Origin: Chitinophagaceae bacterium
GTDB lineage: Bacteria > Bacteroidota > Bacteroidia > Chitinophagales > Chitinophagaceae
NCBI GenBank assembly: GCA_013205585.1
Contig: JABMML010000116.1
Location: forward strand, 1 to 16,676
Direction of reading: 5' to 3'
DNA: 16,676 nt
The notes beneath the pieces were generated by a model that saw nothing but the letters and a program-made list of their open reading frames with translations, was not told where the DNA came from and made no database searches. The stretch's first letter is position 1, and each line of letters opens with the position of its first letter. A program made the position numbers and the translations under genes. Of this stretch, positions 7,432 through 14,997 are shown one piece after another.

Positions 7432-8892
7432 ATGAGTAATATTGCTGAAATAACCAATAAGGCAGCTGCCGCATTTGAGCAGTATGCTTTCACCACGCCT
7501 TTACAAAGAGCTAATTTTTTAGAAAATATTGCAATTAATATAGAAGCCTTAGGCGACGCTTTATTAGCGCAAGCGAATAAAGAAACTAATTTACCCCTGC
7601 CTCGTTTAACAGGGGAAAGAGGTAGAACTTGTTTTCAACTACGCATGTTTGCAACTATGTTAAAAGAAGGAAACTATGTAGAAGCAAGTATTGATACTGC
7701 TATTCCAACTAAAACACCTCCTAAGCCAGATATTCGTAAAATGATGCACCCTATTGGTCCTGTGGTGGTTTTTGGTGCCAGTAATTTTCCTTTTGCGTAT
7801 TCTACTGCAGGTGGAGACACGGCTAGTGCACTCGCTGTGGGTTGTTCTGTTATTGTAAAAGCACATCCTGCACATTTAGCTACATCTAGTATGGTGGCAG
7901 AAGCCATTGTGCAAGCAGCAATAGCCACTCAAATGCCAGCAAATGTTTTTCAGCATGTTACTGATACTAGTTTTGAATCAGGAAAAGCCTTAGTGCAAGA
8001 TGATAATATATATGCAGTTGGTTTTACGGGTTCAAGAACAGGGGGCCGCGCTTTATTAGATTATGCAAGCTCTAGAAAAAACCCCATTGCAGTTTTTGCA
8101 GAAATGGGTTCTGTGAACCCTGTTATTTTATTGCAAGATGCAGTTGAAAAAAATGCAGAAAGCATTGCAAAAAATTATGCGGGCTCTATTACTTTAGGTA
8201 TGGGACAGTTTTGCACGAACCCTGGTATATTAGTAGGTATAAAAAGTGAAGCCTTGAGTATTTTTGCAAATACACTAGCAACTGAAATGAATTCTATAGC
8301 ACCTTCTGCTATGTTGCATGCAGGTATAGAAGCCGCCTATTTAAAAAATAGCGCTCATGCACTAGCGCAAAAAGGAATTATGTGTTTAACAAAAAATACA
8401 CCTAGCTCTAATAATGGGTATCCGGTTTTAACCACCGTTGATGCTGGTAGTTTTTTAAGCAATCCCGATTTAGCAGAAGAAGTATTTGGTCCTTATTCCA
8501 TACTAGTGCAATGTGATTCCATGAATGAATTAAAAGAAGTTTGGAAAAGTATTAAAGGACAAATATCCACTACAATTATGGGCACCGATATTGACTTTGC
8601 AAATACGCCTGAGCTATTAAATATGTCTTTACAAATTGCAGGCCGTGTATTATTAAACGGAGTGCCAACAGGGGTGGAGGTTTGTGATAGTATGGTGCAT
8701 GGTGGTCCTTATCCGGCAAGTTCCGACAGTAGATTTACAGCAGTAGGCGTAAATGCAGCTAAAAGATGGTTAAGACCTATTTCTTTTCAAAACTGGTCGA
8801 ATCATTTACTGCCATTAGCACTGCAGAATAATAATTCATTAGGTATTTGGAGAAATATCAATGGGGCGCTTACTAAGGATGAAGTTATGTAA
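7432..8892 (+). CDS. Aldehyde dehydrogenase, probable 2-oxoglutarate semialdehyde dehydrogenase
   Basis: A 486-residue NAD(P)-dependent aldehyde dehydrogenase. The catalytic residues are N118 (GASNFPF), cofactor-binding K143 (KAHPAH), the general base E224 (AEMGSVNP) and the nucleophile C261 (GQFCTNPG). The GFTGS cofactor motif is near 197-201. The SNFPFAYST and KAHPAHLATS segments are typical of the 2-oxoglutarate semialdehyde dehydrogenase branch, which ends the hydroxyproline, L-arabinose and glucarate routes by making 2-oxoglutarate. It starts 17 nt after the DapA-family gene, and the two probably form one transcript. Its 3' end converges on the sterol desaturase-family gene, with 52 bases between and no clear hairpin. 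The cofactor preference cannot be read from sequence by eye. Confidence 0.87.
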   Translation: MSNIAEITNKAAAAFEQYAFTTPLQRANFLENIAINIEALGDALLAQANKETNLPLPRLTGERGRTCFQLRMFATMLKEGNYVEASIDTAIPTKTPPKPDIRKMMHPIGPVVVFGASNFPFAYSTAGGDTASALAVGCSVIVKAHPAHLATSSMVAEAIVQAAIATQMPANVFQHVTDTSFESGKALVQDDNIYAVGFTGSRTGGRALLDYASSRKNPIAVFAEMGSVNPVILLQDAVEKNAESIAKNYAGSITLGMGQFCTNPGILVGIKSEALSIFANTLATEMNSIAPSAMLHAGIEAAYLKNSAHALAQKGIMCLTKNTPSSNNGYPVLTTVDAGSFLSNPDLAEEVFGPYSILVQCDSMNELKEVWKSIKGQISTTIMGTDIDFANTPELLNMSLQIAGRVLLNGVPTGVEVCDSMVHGGPYPASSDSRFTAVGVNAAKRWLRPISFQNWSNHLLPLALQNNNSLGIWRNINGALTKDEVM

Positions 8893-8944
8893 GAGTGCTA
8901 ATTTAGTTGAACTAGAATATCTTGAACTATAAATTATTTAAAAC

Positions 8945-10237
8945 TTAGTCCTGAATAAATAATTTAGCGCTTACACTTGCCTGCTTGCTATTCCCAGTTT
9001 TTTCAATAGTAGAAAAATAATAAACTGCCGTTGTACTTGCTATAAAATAAACAATAGCAGCAGGTCCGATGGAAGTAGAAAATTGATTGGATCCAAACCA
9101 ATCACCACTAGTAACTATCCAGTAAACACAAAGTATATTTTTTACGCCTTCAATTATCCAAGCATTTTTATTTCTATCCATCAATTCAGTAAGCGCATAT
9201 ACTTGCACAAATATAAAAGCGCCATAAATAAATATATTGTTAGGGCCAATGCTAGCAATATTCCCATATAAATAACTTACTAATAAAAGCATACAAAAAA
9301 GTTGTATCCATAAATACAATTTCATAGCAGGGGAGGCTGGGGTATTGTACTTTTCAAAATGGAATACATCCTTTATTTTATCTATTGGGTAATTATCAAT
9401 TACATCTGCAGGGCGCCAGCCTAAAGGTTGGAACCAGATGGTAAATTTATCTTTCAAGTTCTTTGTACGCCATGCATCTTGAACTAGCAACCACAAATGC
9501 ATGAAATTTATTTTAATGGGGTTCCAGGTTTGAACAGGTCGGGTAATACCATACACTGCAGGTATGCTGTCTTGCTCTTGCACATAAGTACCAAATAATT
9601 TATCCCAGATAATAAAAATTTGACCATAGTTTTTATCTAAGTATTCTGGATTAATAGCATGGTGCACTCTATGGTGTGAAGGCGTTACAATAATGTGTTC
9701 CAGCCAGCCCATAGTTTTAATATGTCTTGTATGGTACCAGAATTGCGCAAATAAATGTAATGGAGCCACTACTGCAATTACATTGGCAGGTACACCAAAT
9801 AAGGCAGCAGGAATTAATAAGAATGTATAAATTCTGAATATAACAGAAATGCTTTGTCTTAAAGCACAGGCTAAATTATATTCTTCACTGCTATGATGCA
9901 CTATATGGTTGTTCCAGAAAAAATTATAGCTATGCGCCAAACGGTGTACCCAATAACCTGCAAAATCTAACGATACAAAGGCAATCACATACAGCCAAAT
10001 ACTATTTTGCACATGCATAATGGCTAAATGATCTACAAACCAGCCATAACTTAAAATGACAATACTTATACCCAATACATCCTTGGTAGAATTAGTTACC
10101 CCTGAACTTAAACTTGAAATCATGTCCAAGGTGTTTACTGTTTCAAAGCCTTTTTTCCATCCATACCACTTTTCAAATAATACCAACAACAAAAAGGCAG
10201 GCATGGCTATTAATAAAATTTTACCGTAAGTTTCCAT
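8945..10237 (-). CDS. Sterol desaturase/fatty acid hydroxylase-family membrane protein (AGMO-like)
   Basis: A 430-residue integral membrane protein of the di-iron fatty acid hydroxylase superfamily, whose members oxidise C-H or ether-lipid bonds with O2. The iron-binding histidine boxes are HRLAH (98-102), HIVHH (111-115) and HRVHH (189-193), with further histidines at 161, 169 and 172. Hydrophobic segments lie near 5-22, 53-70, 79-97 and 130-165, and several more in the C-terminal third (about 300-410). The extended C-terminal membrane part resembles alkylglycerol monooxygenase (TMEM195) more than plain sterol desaturases. I place the start at the ATG at 10237. An upstream TTG at 10279 is in frame but would overlap the promoter and add 14 atypical residues before the first membrane helix. 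The gene interrupts the hydroxyproline cluster in the opposite orientation. Its substrate is unknown. Confidence 0.88.
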   Translation of the reverse strand: METYGKILLIAMPAFLLLVLFEKWYGWKKGFETVNTLDMISSLSSGVTNSTKDVLGISIVILSYGWFVDHLAIMHVQNSIWLYVIAFVSLDFAGYWVHRLAHSYNFFWNNHIVHHSSEEYNLACALRQSISVIFRIYTFLLIPAALFGVPANVIAVVAPLHLFAQFWYHTRHIKTMGWLEHIIVTPSHHRVHHAINPEYLDKNYGQIFIIWDKLFGTYVQEQDSIPAVYGITRPVQTWNPIKINFMHLWLLVQDAWRTKNLKDKFTIWFQPLGWRPADVIDNYPIDKIKDVFHFEKYNTPASPAMKLYLWIQLFCMLLLVSYLYGNIASIGPNNIFIYGAFIFVQVYALTELMDRNKNAWIIEGVKNILCVYWIVTSGDWFGSNQFSTSIGPAAIVYFIASTTAVYYFSTIEKTGNSKQASVSAKLFIQD

Positions 10238-10276
10238 ATTACAAAAATTTGCTATAACAATTAAGCATTGCGTTCT

Positions 10277-10307
10277 CAAATGTATTAATTTTATCTCATG
10301 GCCACAA
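10277..10307 (-). promoter_or_regulatory. Candidate promoter of the sterol desaturase-family gene
   Basis: On the minus strand TACATTTG (10284-10277) matches TAnnTTTG. A TTG at 10307-10305 lies 20 bases upstream. The start would be near 10271, about 34 nt before the ATG at 10237. The -33 part falls inside the first codons of the divergent epimerase gene, so the two divergent transcripts share one short control region (10238-10297). I see no consensus promoter on the plus strand here. Confidence 0.5.
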
Positions 10308-11350
10308 CAAAACCCATAAATATAGAAAATTTTGGACCCTACGAACTAGGAGGATCTGTTTTTCAATGTATTGATGCACATACCTGTGGCAATCCAGTAA
10401 GGGTGGTGGTAAATGGTGGCCCAGCTTTGGAGGGTAATACGATGAGCGAAAAGCGCCAGCATTTTTTAAAAGAATTTGATTGGATAAGAAAGGGGTTAAT
10501 GTTCGAACCCCGTGGGCACGATATGATGAGTGGAAGTATTTTATATCCGCCTCATAATCCTGAAAATGACATGGCCGTTTTATTTATTGAAACCAGTGGT
10601 TGTTTACCTATGTGCGGTCATGGAACTATTGGAACTATAACAGTGGCTATTGAAGCGGGTTTAATTCAACCAAAAATTCCTGGTAAAATTCGAATGGAAG
10701 CCCCTGCAGGCCTCGTGCAAATAGAATATACCATGAAAGGTAAAAAAGTAAGTTCAGTAAAGCTTACCAATGTGGCTTCCTTTATGGCTGCTGAAAACAT
10801 TCAAGTAGAATGCCCCGATTTAGGATTGCTTAGCGTTGATGTTTGTTATGGTGGAAATTATTATGCCATTGTTGAAGTGCAAGAAAATTTCAAAGGCATT
10901 GAAAACTATACAGCCGGACAATTAATTGCATGGAGTGGTGTACTAAGAAAACGCATCAATGAATCGAATAAGTTTGTACATCCCTTAGACCCCACCATTA
11001 ATGGTTGCTCACATATTCTATGGACAGGCAAGGTATTAGATGCAAAGAACACAGCACGTAATGCCGTATTTTATGGAGACAAGGCCATTGATAGGTCGCC
11101 TTGCGGAACAGGTACTTCTGCAAGACTGGCGCATTGGCATGCAAAGGGCAAACTTAAACAAGGGGTTCCTTTTTTACATGAAAGTATTATAGGCTCTGTA
11201 TTTACAGGCAAGGTAGAATCAACCACCACCATAGGTGATAAACAAGCCATTATCCCCTCTATTGAGGGCTGGGCCAAGATATATGGGTTTAACACTATAT
11301 CCATAGATAAGCAGGACGACCCCTATGCTAGCGGTTTTCAAGTAGTTTAG
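10298..11350 (+). CDS. 4-hydroxyproline 2-epimerase (proline racemase family)
   Basis: A 350-residue cofactor-independent epimerase that would interconvert trans-4-hydroxy-L-proline and cis-4-hydroxy-D-proline. Both catalytic cysteines are present: C106 in MCGHGTIG and C269 in DRSPCGTGTSA (265-275). This fits an epimerase or racemase, and it argues against trans-3-hydroxyproline dehydratase, where the first Cys is replaced. The HTCGNPVR (28-35) and EPRGHDMMSGS (70-80) blocks are of the hydroxyproline epimerase type rather than proline racemase. The N-terminus runs about 18 residues beyond the usual start, with no alternative ATG nearer the conserved block. The DadA-like oxidase gene follows after 75 bases. 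The start codon is 60 bases from that of the divergent sterol desaturase-family gene. Confidence 0.9.
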   Translation: MATTKPINIENFGPYELGGSVFQCIDAHTCGNPVRVVVNGGPALEGNTMSEKRQHFLKEFDWIRKGLMFEPRGHDMMSGSILYPPHNPENDMAVLFIETSGCLPMCGHGTIGTITVAIEAGLIQPKIPGKIRMEAPAGLVQIEYTMKGKKVSSVKLTNVASFMAAENIQVECPDLGLLSVDVCYGGNYYAIVEVQENFKGIENYTAGQLIAWSGVLRKRINESNKFVHPLDPTINGCSHILWTGKVLDAKNTARNAVFYGDKAIDRSPCGTGTSARLAHWHAKGKLKQGVPFLHESIIGSVFTGKVESTTTIGDKQAIIPSIEGWAKIYGFNTISIDKQDDPYASGFQVV

Positions 11351-11425
11351 CTTATTCTAAAATTCCATCCCTTTTTACTGTATTATGAACGCAATTTTCA
11401 CGAAATTTGTGCTTTAATTTATTCT

Positions 11426-12679
11426 ATGGAAGTAGTTGTCATTGGAGGAGGAATTATAGGACTAAGCAGCGCTTACTTTTTACAAGAAGCGGGGCATCAA
11501 GTAACTATAATTGATCAATCCGATATGACCAATAATTGTTCCTATGGTAATTGTGGTTATATATGTCCGAGTCATTTTACACCACTAGCCACTCCTGGCA
11601 TTGTTAAACAGGGTTTAAAGTGGATGTTGAATTCAGAAAGTCCTTTTTATATAAAACCAAGATTAAGTTTAAGTTTAATCAAATGGGGTTTGCAGTTTAT
11701 GAAAGAAGCGACTTCAGAAAAAGTAGAGCGCGCTGCCATTCCTTTAAGAGATTATTCTTTATTTTCTAAAAAATTATATGCCGATTGGGATGCTTTGCCT
11801 CAATTTGAATTTGCCTATGAGCATAAAGGCTTATTGGAAATATTTCAAACGGAAAAAGCAGGCGAACATGCAAAGCATTTGGTACATCAAGCACATGAAT
11901 TAGGTTTAACCGATACCAAGCTTTTAAATCAGCAGGAATTATTTGCGATGGAACCCAATCATCAAATCAATGCCATTGGGGCCATTCATTTTGGTTGCGA
12001 TGGACATTTGTATCCCAATAAATTAATGCAACAACTCATTGCCGATTTAAAAACTAAGGGCGTACAATTTAAAATCAATGAAGCAGTGGTAGATTTTGAA
12101 AAATCAGCAGGAAAAATAAATGCGGTCATCACCCCTCATAATAAATACAAGGCCGATGCAGTGGTTTTGGCTACGGGTTCTTGGTCTAGAGAGATGGCAA
12201 AAAAATTAGACATGGATTTATTGCTCATGCCTGGTCGTGGCTATTCCATTACCATCGAGGATACGCCTTATCAAACCATTTATCCATCTGTACTCGTGGA
12301 AGGCAGAGTGGCGCTTACACCCATCGAAGGAAATAAAATGCGTTTTGGAGGCACTATGGAAATTACCAGCACCAATGAGCCGCCGAATTTAAAAAGGGTG
12401 GCAGGTATACTAAAAGCAGTGAAAAGCTATTACCCTTCCTTTGAGATTCCCGTTCCTACAATAGATAAAGTTTGGTATGGTTATAGACCTTGTTCTGCCG
12501 ATGGATTGCCTTATCTTGGTAGAACTAAAAAATGGAACAATTTAGTTATGGCTACTGGGCACGCAATGGTGGGTCTAAGTTTAGGTGCAGGTACCGGAAA
12601 ATTAGTTTCAGAAATTATAGATGAAAAACCAACCAGCATTGATATTAGTTTTTACAATCCAGAAAGATTTAATCATTAA
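11426..12679 (+). CDS. DadA-like FAD-dependent D-amino acid dehydrogenase, probable cis-4-hydroxy-D-proline oxidising enzyme
   Basis: A 417-residue flavoprotein of the DAO/DadA family. The FAD Rossmann motif GGGIIG is at 7-12, with acidic D30 ending the second strand. ATGSWS is at 249-254, GYRPCSADGLPYLG at 352-365 and GHAMVGLSLGAGTGK at 388-402. Placed after the hydroxyproline epimerase, it most likely oxidises cis-4-hydroxy-D-proline to 1-pyrroline-4-hydroxy-2-carboxylate as a single-chain enzyme. The small subunits of the LhpBEF-type heteromer are absent. Whether electrons go to quinone or to O2 is not visible. The segment after the FAD site contains three closely spaced cysteines (38, 43, 47). 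Its stop codon overlaps the bshC start by one base (TAATG). A D-amino acid dehydrogenase of other specificity is the main alternative. Confidence 0.86.
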   Translation: MEVVVIGGGIIGLSSAYFLQEAGHQVTIIDQSDMTNNCSYGNCGYICPSHFTPLATPGIVKQGLKWMLNSESPFYIKPRLSLSLIKWGLQFMKEATSEKVERAAIPLRDYSLFSKKLYADWDALPQFEFAYEHKGLLEIFQTEKAGEHAKHLVHQAHELGLTDTKLLNQQELFAMEPNHQINAIGAIHFGCDGHLYPNKLMQQLIADLKTKGVQFKINEAVVDFEKSAGKINAVITPHNKYKADAVVLATGSWSREMAKKLDMDLLLMPGRGYSITIEDTPYQTIYPSVLVEGRVALTPIEGNKMRFGGTMEITSTNEPPNLKRVAGILKAVKSYYPSFEIPVPTIDKVWYGYRPCSADGLPYLGRTKKWNNLVMATGHAMVGLSLGAGTGKLVSEIIDEKPTSIDISFYNPERFNH

Positions 12680-14358
12680 TGAAATTTAACGCTACTCAAA
12701 TATCTTATCGTTCCACTGGGTTATTCAGTGCCTTAATCAATGATTATATTGAAACGAAGGGCACAGCGCAAAGTTTTGTAAACTATGCTGCTAGTAAGGA
12801 AGGGTATAAGAAAGCCATTGAACAAAGAGCTTCTTTTCCTACGAATAGAAAAGTATTGGTAGAAGTTTTGCAAAATCAATATACTCAATTAGCGAAAGAG
12901 GTTAATGATGCTAGTGTTCTAAATAATAACAATAATAACGCGCTAAATAATTCGCTAAATACTAAAGAGGCCTTTACATTGGTTAACGATAATGTGAGTT
13001 TATTATTAAAAGAAAATACATTCACAGTTACTACTGCACATCAGCCGAATATTTTTACGGGCCCGCTTTATTTTATATATAAAATAGTGCATGCTATTCA
13101 ATTAGCTGCTGAATTAAAAAAGCAGTTTCCTGAACATAATTTTGTACCTGTTTATTATATGGGCTCAGAAGATGCCGACTTGCAAGAAGTAGGTTCTTAT
13201 ACTTTAGCAGGTGAATCCTACCAGTGGAATACCAAACAAAAAGGGGCCATTGGAAGAATGAAGGTAGACGATGAGTTAATTAAATTATTACAAAACTTGG
13301 AAGGGTATTGGTCGGTAAAGCCATTAGGTAAGGAGGCTATAGATATTTTAAAGCAGGCTTATCAAAAAGGAAAAACTATTGCTGAGGCTACTTTATATTT
13401 GGTACACGCCTTTTTTGGAAAGTATGGTCTTGTAGTTATTCAACCAGAGGATGCTAAATTAAAGTCGCTTTTCATTGATGTGATGGAAAAGGAATTAAGA
13501 GCTGGATTTTCTCAAAAAGCCATTCAGCCAACGAAAGATAAATTAGCAAGCACCTATCATGTACAGTCCGATGGGCGTGATTTAAACTTATTTTATTTAA
13601 AAGATAATACTAGGGCTAGAATTGAAAAACAAGGCGCCAGTTATATTATAGTAGATACAGAAATGCGTTTCACAGAGGAAGAAATAGTAAAAGAATTACA
13701 TGCACATCCTGATAGTTTTAGCCCGAATGTAATACTTAGAGGAGTGTACCAAGAAACTATACTTCCTGGTATTGCCTTTATTGGTGGTGGGGGAGAACTA
13801 GCTTACTGGATGGAGCTTAAAAATGTATTTAATGAAGTAAAAGTGCATTATCCTATTTTGCAATTGCGTAATTCGTTTATGTTTATGAATGAAAAGCAAA
13901 CGGCACATTGGAATAGTTTGGGCTTTGCATTAGAAGATGTATTCAAACCCCTTTTGGAATTAGAATTGGACTATGTTAAAAATCAAACGAAGGAAAATTT
14001 AGCTTTAACCAATCATATCGTATCACTCAACAATTTATATGTTTCTATTCAGCAAGATGTTATAAAAATTGATACTTCTTTAGGGGATCATGCTAAGAAT
14101 TTATCGGTACAGGCGCAAAAAAAATTAGCCCTTCTAGAAAAGAAAATGATTCGTGCTGAAAAAAGAAAACAACAAACTTCAATAGACCGCATTCAATCTA
14201 TTAAGGGTTCTTTATTCCCTAAAAATAGTTTACAAGAAAGAGTAGAAAACTTTTCAGAGTGGGTAGGGGCCTACGGATGGGATTGGGTGGAAGCTGTTTT
14301 AGAAAATTCAACTACTTTGAAGCCTAGCTTTACAATAATTACTATTAGTAAGAATTAG
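12679..14358 (+). CDS. bshC: Bacillithiol biosynthesis cysteine-adding enzyme
   Basis: A 559-residue BshC homologue. The family adds cysteine to glucosaminyl-malate in the last step of bacillithiol synthesis, a low-molecular-weight thiol used by many Bacteroidota and Bacillota. Recognition rests on TTAHQPNIFTGPLYFIYK (118-135), corresponding to the family's GQQPGLFTGPLY nucleotide-binding segment. Further support is YYMGSEDADLQEV (159-171), GGGGELAYW near 370, and the charged C-terminal coiled coil (about 470-515). An Asn-rich low-complexity stretch at 82-95 comes from short tandem DNA repeats. The start overlaps the stop of the upstream FAD enzyme by one base, implying translational coupling. 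No bshA or bshB gene is in the window. BshC's catalytic role has been hard to demonstrate biochemically. Confidence 0.92.
   Translation: MKFNATQISYRSTGLFSALINDYIETKGTAQSFVNYAASKEGYKKAIEQRASFPTNRKVLVEVLQNQYTQLAKEVNDASVLNNNNNNALNNSLNTKEAFTLVNDNVSLLLKENTFTVTTAHQPNIFTGPLYFIYKIVHAIQLAAELKKQFPEHNFVPVYYMGSEDADLQEVGSYTLAGESYQWNTKQKGAIGRMKVDDELIKLLQNLEGYWSVKPLGKEAIDILKQAYQKGKTIAEATLYLVHAFFGKYGLVVIQPEDAKLKSLFIDVMEKELRAGFSQKAIQPTKDKLASTYHVQSDGRDLNLFYLKDNTRARIEKQGASYIIVDTEMRFTEEEIVKELHAHPDSFSPNVILRGVYQETILPGIAFIGGGGELAYWMELKNVFNEVKVHYPILQLRNSFMFMNEKQTAHWNSLGFALEDVFKPLLELELDYVKNQTKENLALTNHIVSLNNLYVSIQQDVIKIDTSLGDHAKNLSVQAQKKLALLEKKMIRAEKRKQQTSIDRIQSIKGSLFPKNSLQERVENFSEWVGAYGWDWVEAVLENSTTLKPSFTIITISKN
12922..12964 (+). 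repeat. Short tandem repeats within bshC
   Basis: AATAATAAC occurs twice head to tail (12922-12930 and 12931-12939), coding six asparagines. Directly after it come two imperfect 12-bp units, GCGCTAAATAAT (12940-12951) and TCGCTAAATACT (12952-12963), coding A-L-N-N and S-L-N-T. All units are multiples of 3, so the frame is kept. This looks like slippage-driven growth of a surface linker in an otherwise conserved enzyme. Confidence 0.85.
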
Positions 14359-14416
14359 TATTCGCTATATAATATTTTGATTATTATTTTATAGGATTAG
14401 TTTTAAAAAGAAGACT

Positions 14417-14444
14417 ATTATTAAACCTATATTATTAAACCTAT
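14417..14444. repeat. 14-bp perfect tandem duplication between convergent bshC and purE
   Basis: ATTATTAAACCTAT is present twice without a gap (14417-14430 and 14431-14444), in the 93-bp tail-to-tail interval between the bshC and purE stops. No stable terminator hairpin was seen in this interval for either gene. The duplication is probably a replication slippage product. Confidence 0.85.
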
Positions 14445-14451
14445 TAACTAT

Positions 14452-14973
14452 CTATTTTTTATCAAACTCGTTATTCCAAGTGCCTTTCAAATTCTCCACC
14501 TTGGTCATTACTTCCGATTCCATATTTAATTTATAGTCATCCATGGCAGCTCCAATTTGTGCATTCGTACTTCCTATAATTTGAGCAGCTAATAAGCCTG
14601 CATTTTTAGCACCATTTAAAGCAACGGTAGCAACAGGTACACCACCTGGCATTTGTAAAATAGATAATATACTGTCCCAGCCCTCTGCTGAATTAGTTGA
14701 TTTAATAGGAACTCCAATAACAGGCAAGCTAGTTAGTGCGGCTACCATACCTGGTAAATGTGCTGCACCACCCGCACCTGCTATAATTACTTGTAAGCCT
14801 CTTTTGCGTGCTGTTTTTGCATATTCTACCATACGATCCGGTGTGCGGTGTGCAGAAACGACGGTTAATTCAAAAGGAATATTGAAAGTTTTTAAAGTAT
14901 CTGCAGCTGCCTGCATGATAGGTAAATCACTATCGCTTCCCATGATGATGCCAACTTGTGCAGGTGTAGACAT
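14452..14973 (-). CDS. purE: N5-carboxyaminoimidazole ribonucleotide mutase
   Basis: A 173-residue class I PurE that converts N5-CAIR to CAIR in de novo purine synthesis. Visible motifs are MGSDSDLP (11-18), SAHRTP (40-45, H42 being the catalytic proton-transfer histidine), [11 protein letters not shown] (66-76) and [11 protein letters not shown] further on. I choose the ATG at 14973. An in-frame TTG at 14991 would add six residues (MHQIKI) not expected in the family. The start is 24 bases after the stop of the upstream fucosidase gene, so it probably shares the minus-strand transcript pdxJ-fucosidase-purE. No purK partner is in the window. The gene ends tail to tail with bshC. Confidence 0.96.
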   Translation of the reverse strand: MSTPAQVGIIMGSDSDLPIMQAAADTLKTFNIPFELTVVSAHRTPDRMVEYAKTARKRGLQVIIAGAGGAAHLPGMVAALTSLPVIGVPIKSTNSAEGWDSILSILQMPGGVPVATVALNGAKNAGLLAAQIIGSTNAQIGAAMDDYKLNMESEVMTKVENLKGTWNNEFDKK

Positions 14974-14997
14974 AATTTTAATTTGATGCAAGTTAAG

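Noticed and set aside
8904..8929. TTGAACTA direct repeat and small palindrome between the convergent aldehyde dehydrogenase and sterol desaturase-family genes
   Set aside because: The arms are too short for a terminator, there is no T-run, and 8-bp repeats of this composition are expected by chance.
8945..10279. Longer reading of the sterol desaturase-family gene from a TTG at 10279
   Set aside because: The TTG would place the start inside the -7 promoter element and add 14 residues not expected in the family. The ATG at 10237 gives a normal N-terminus just before the first membrane helix.
14974..14991. Longer purE starting at a TTG at 14991
   Set aside because: The six extra residues do not resemble PurE N-termini. 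The ATG at 14973 fits the family.
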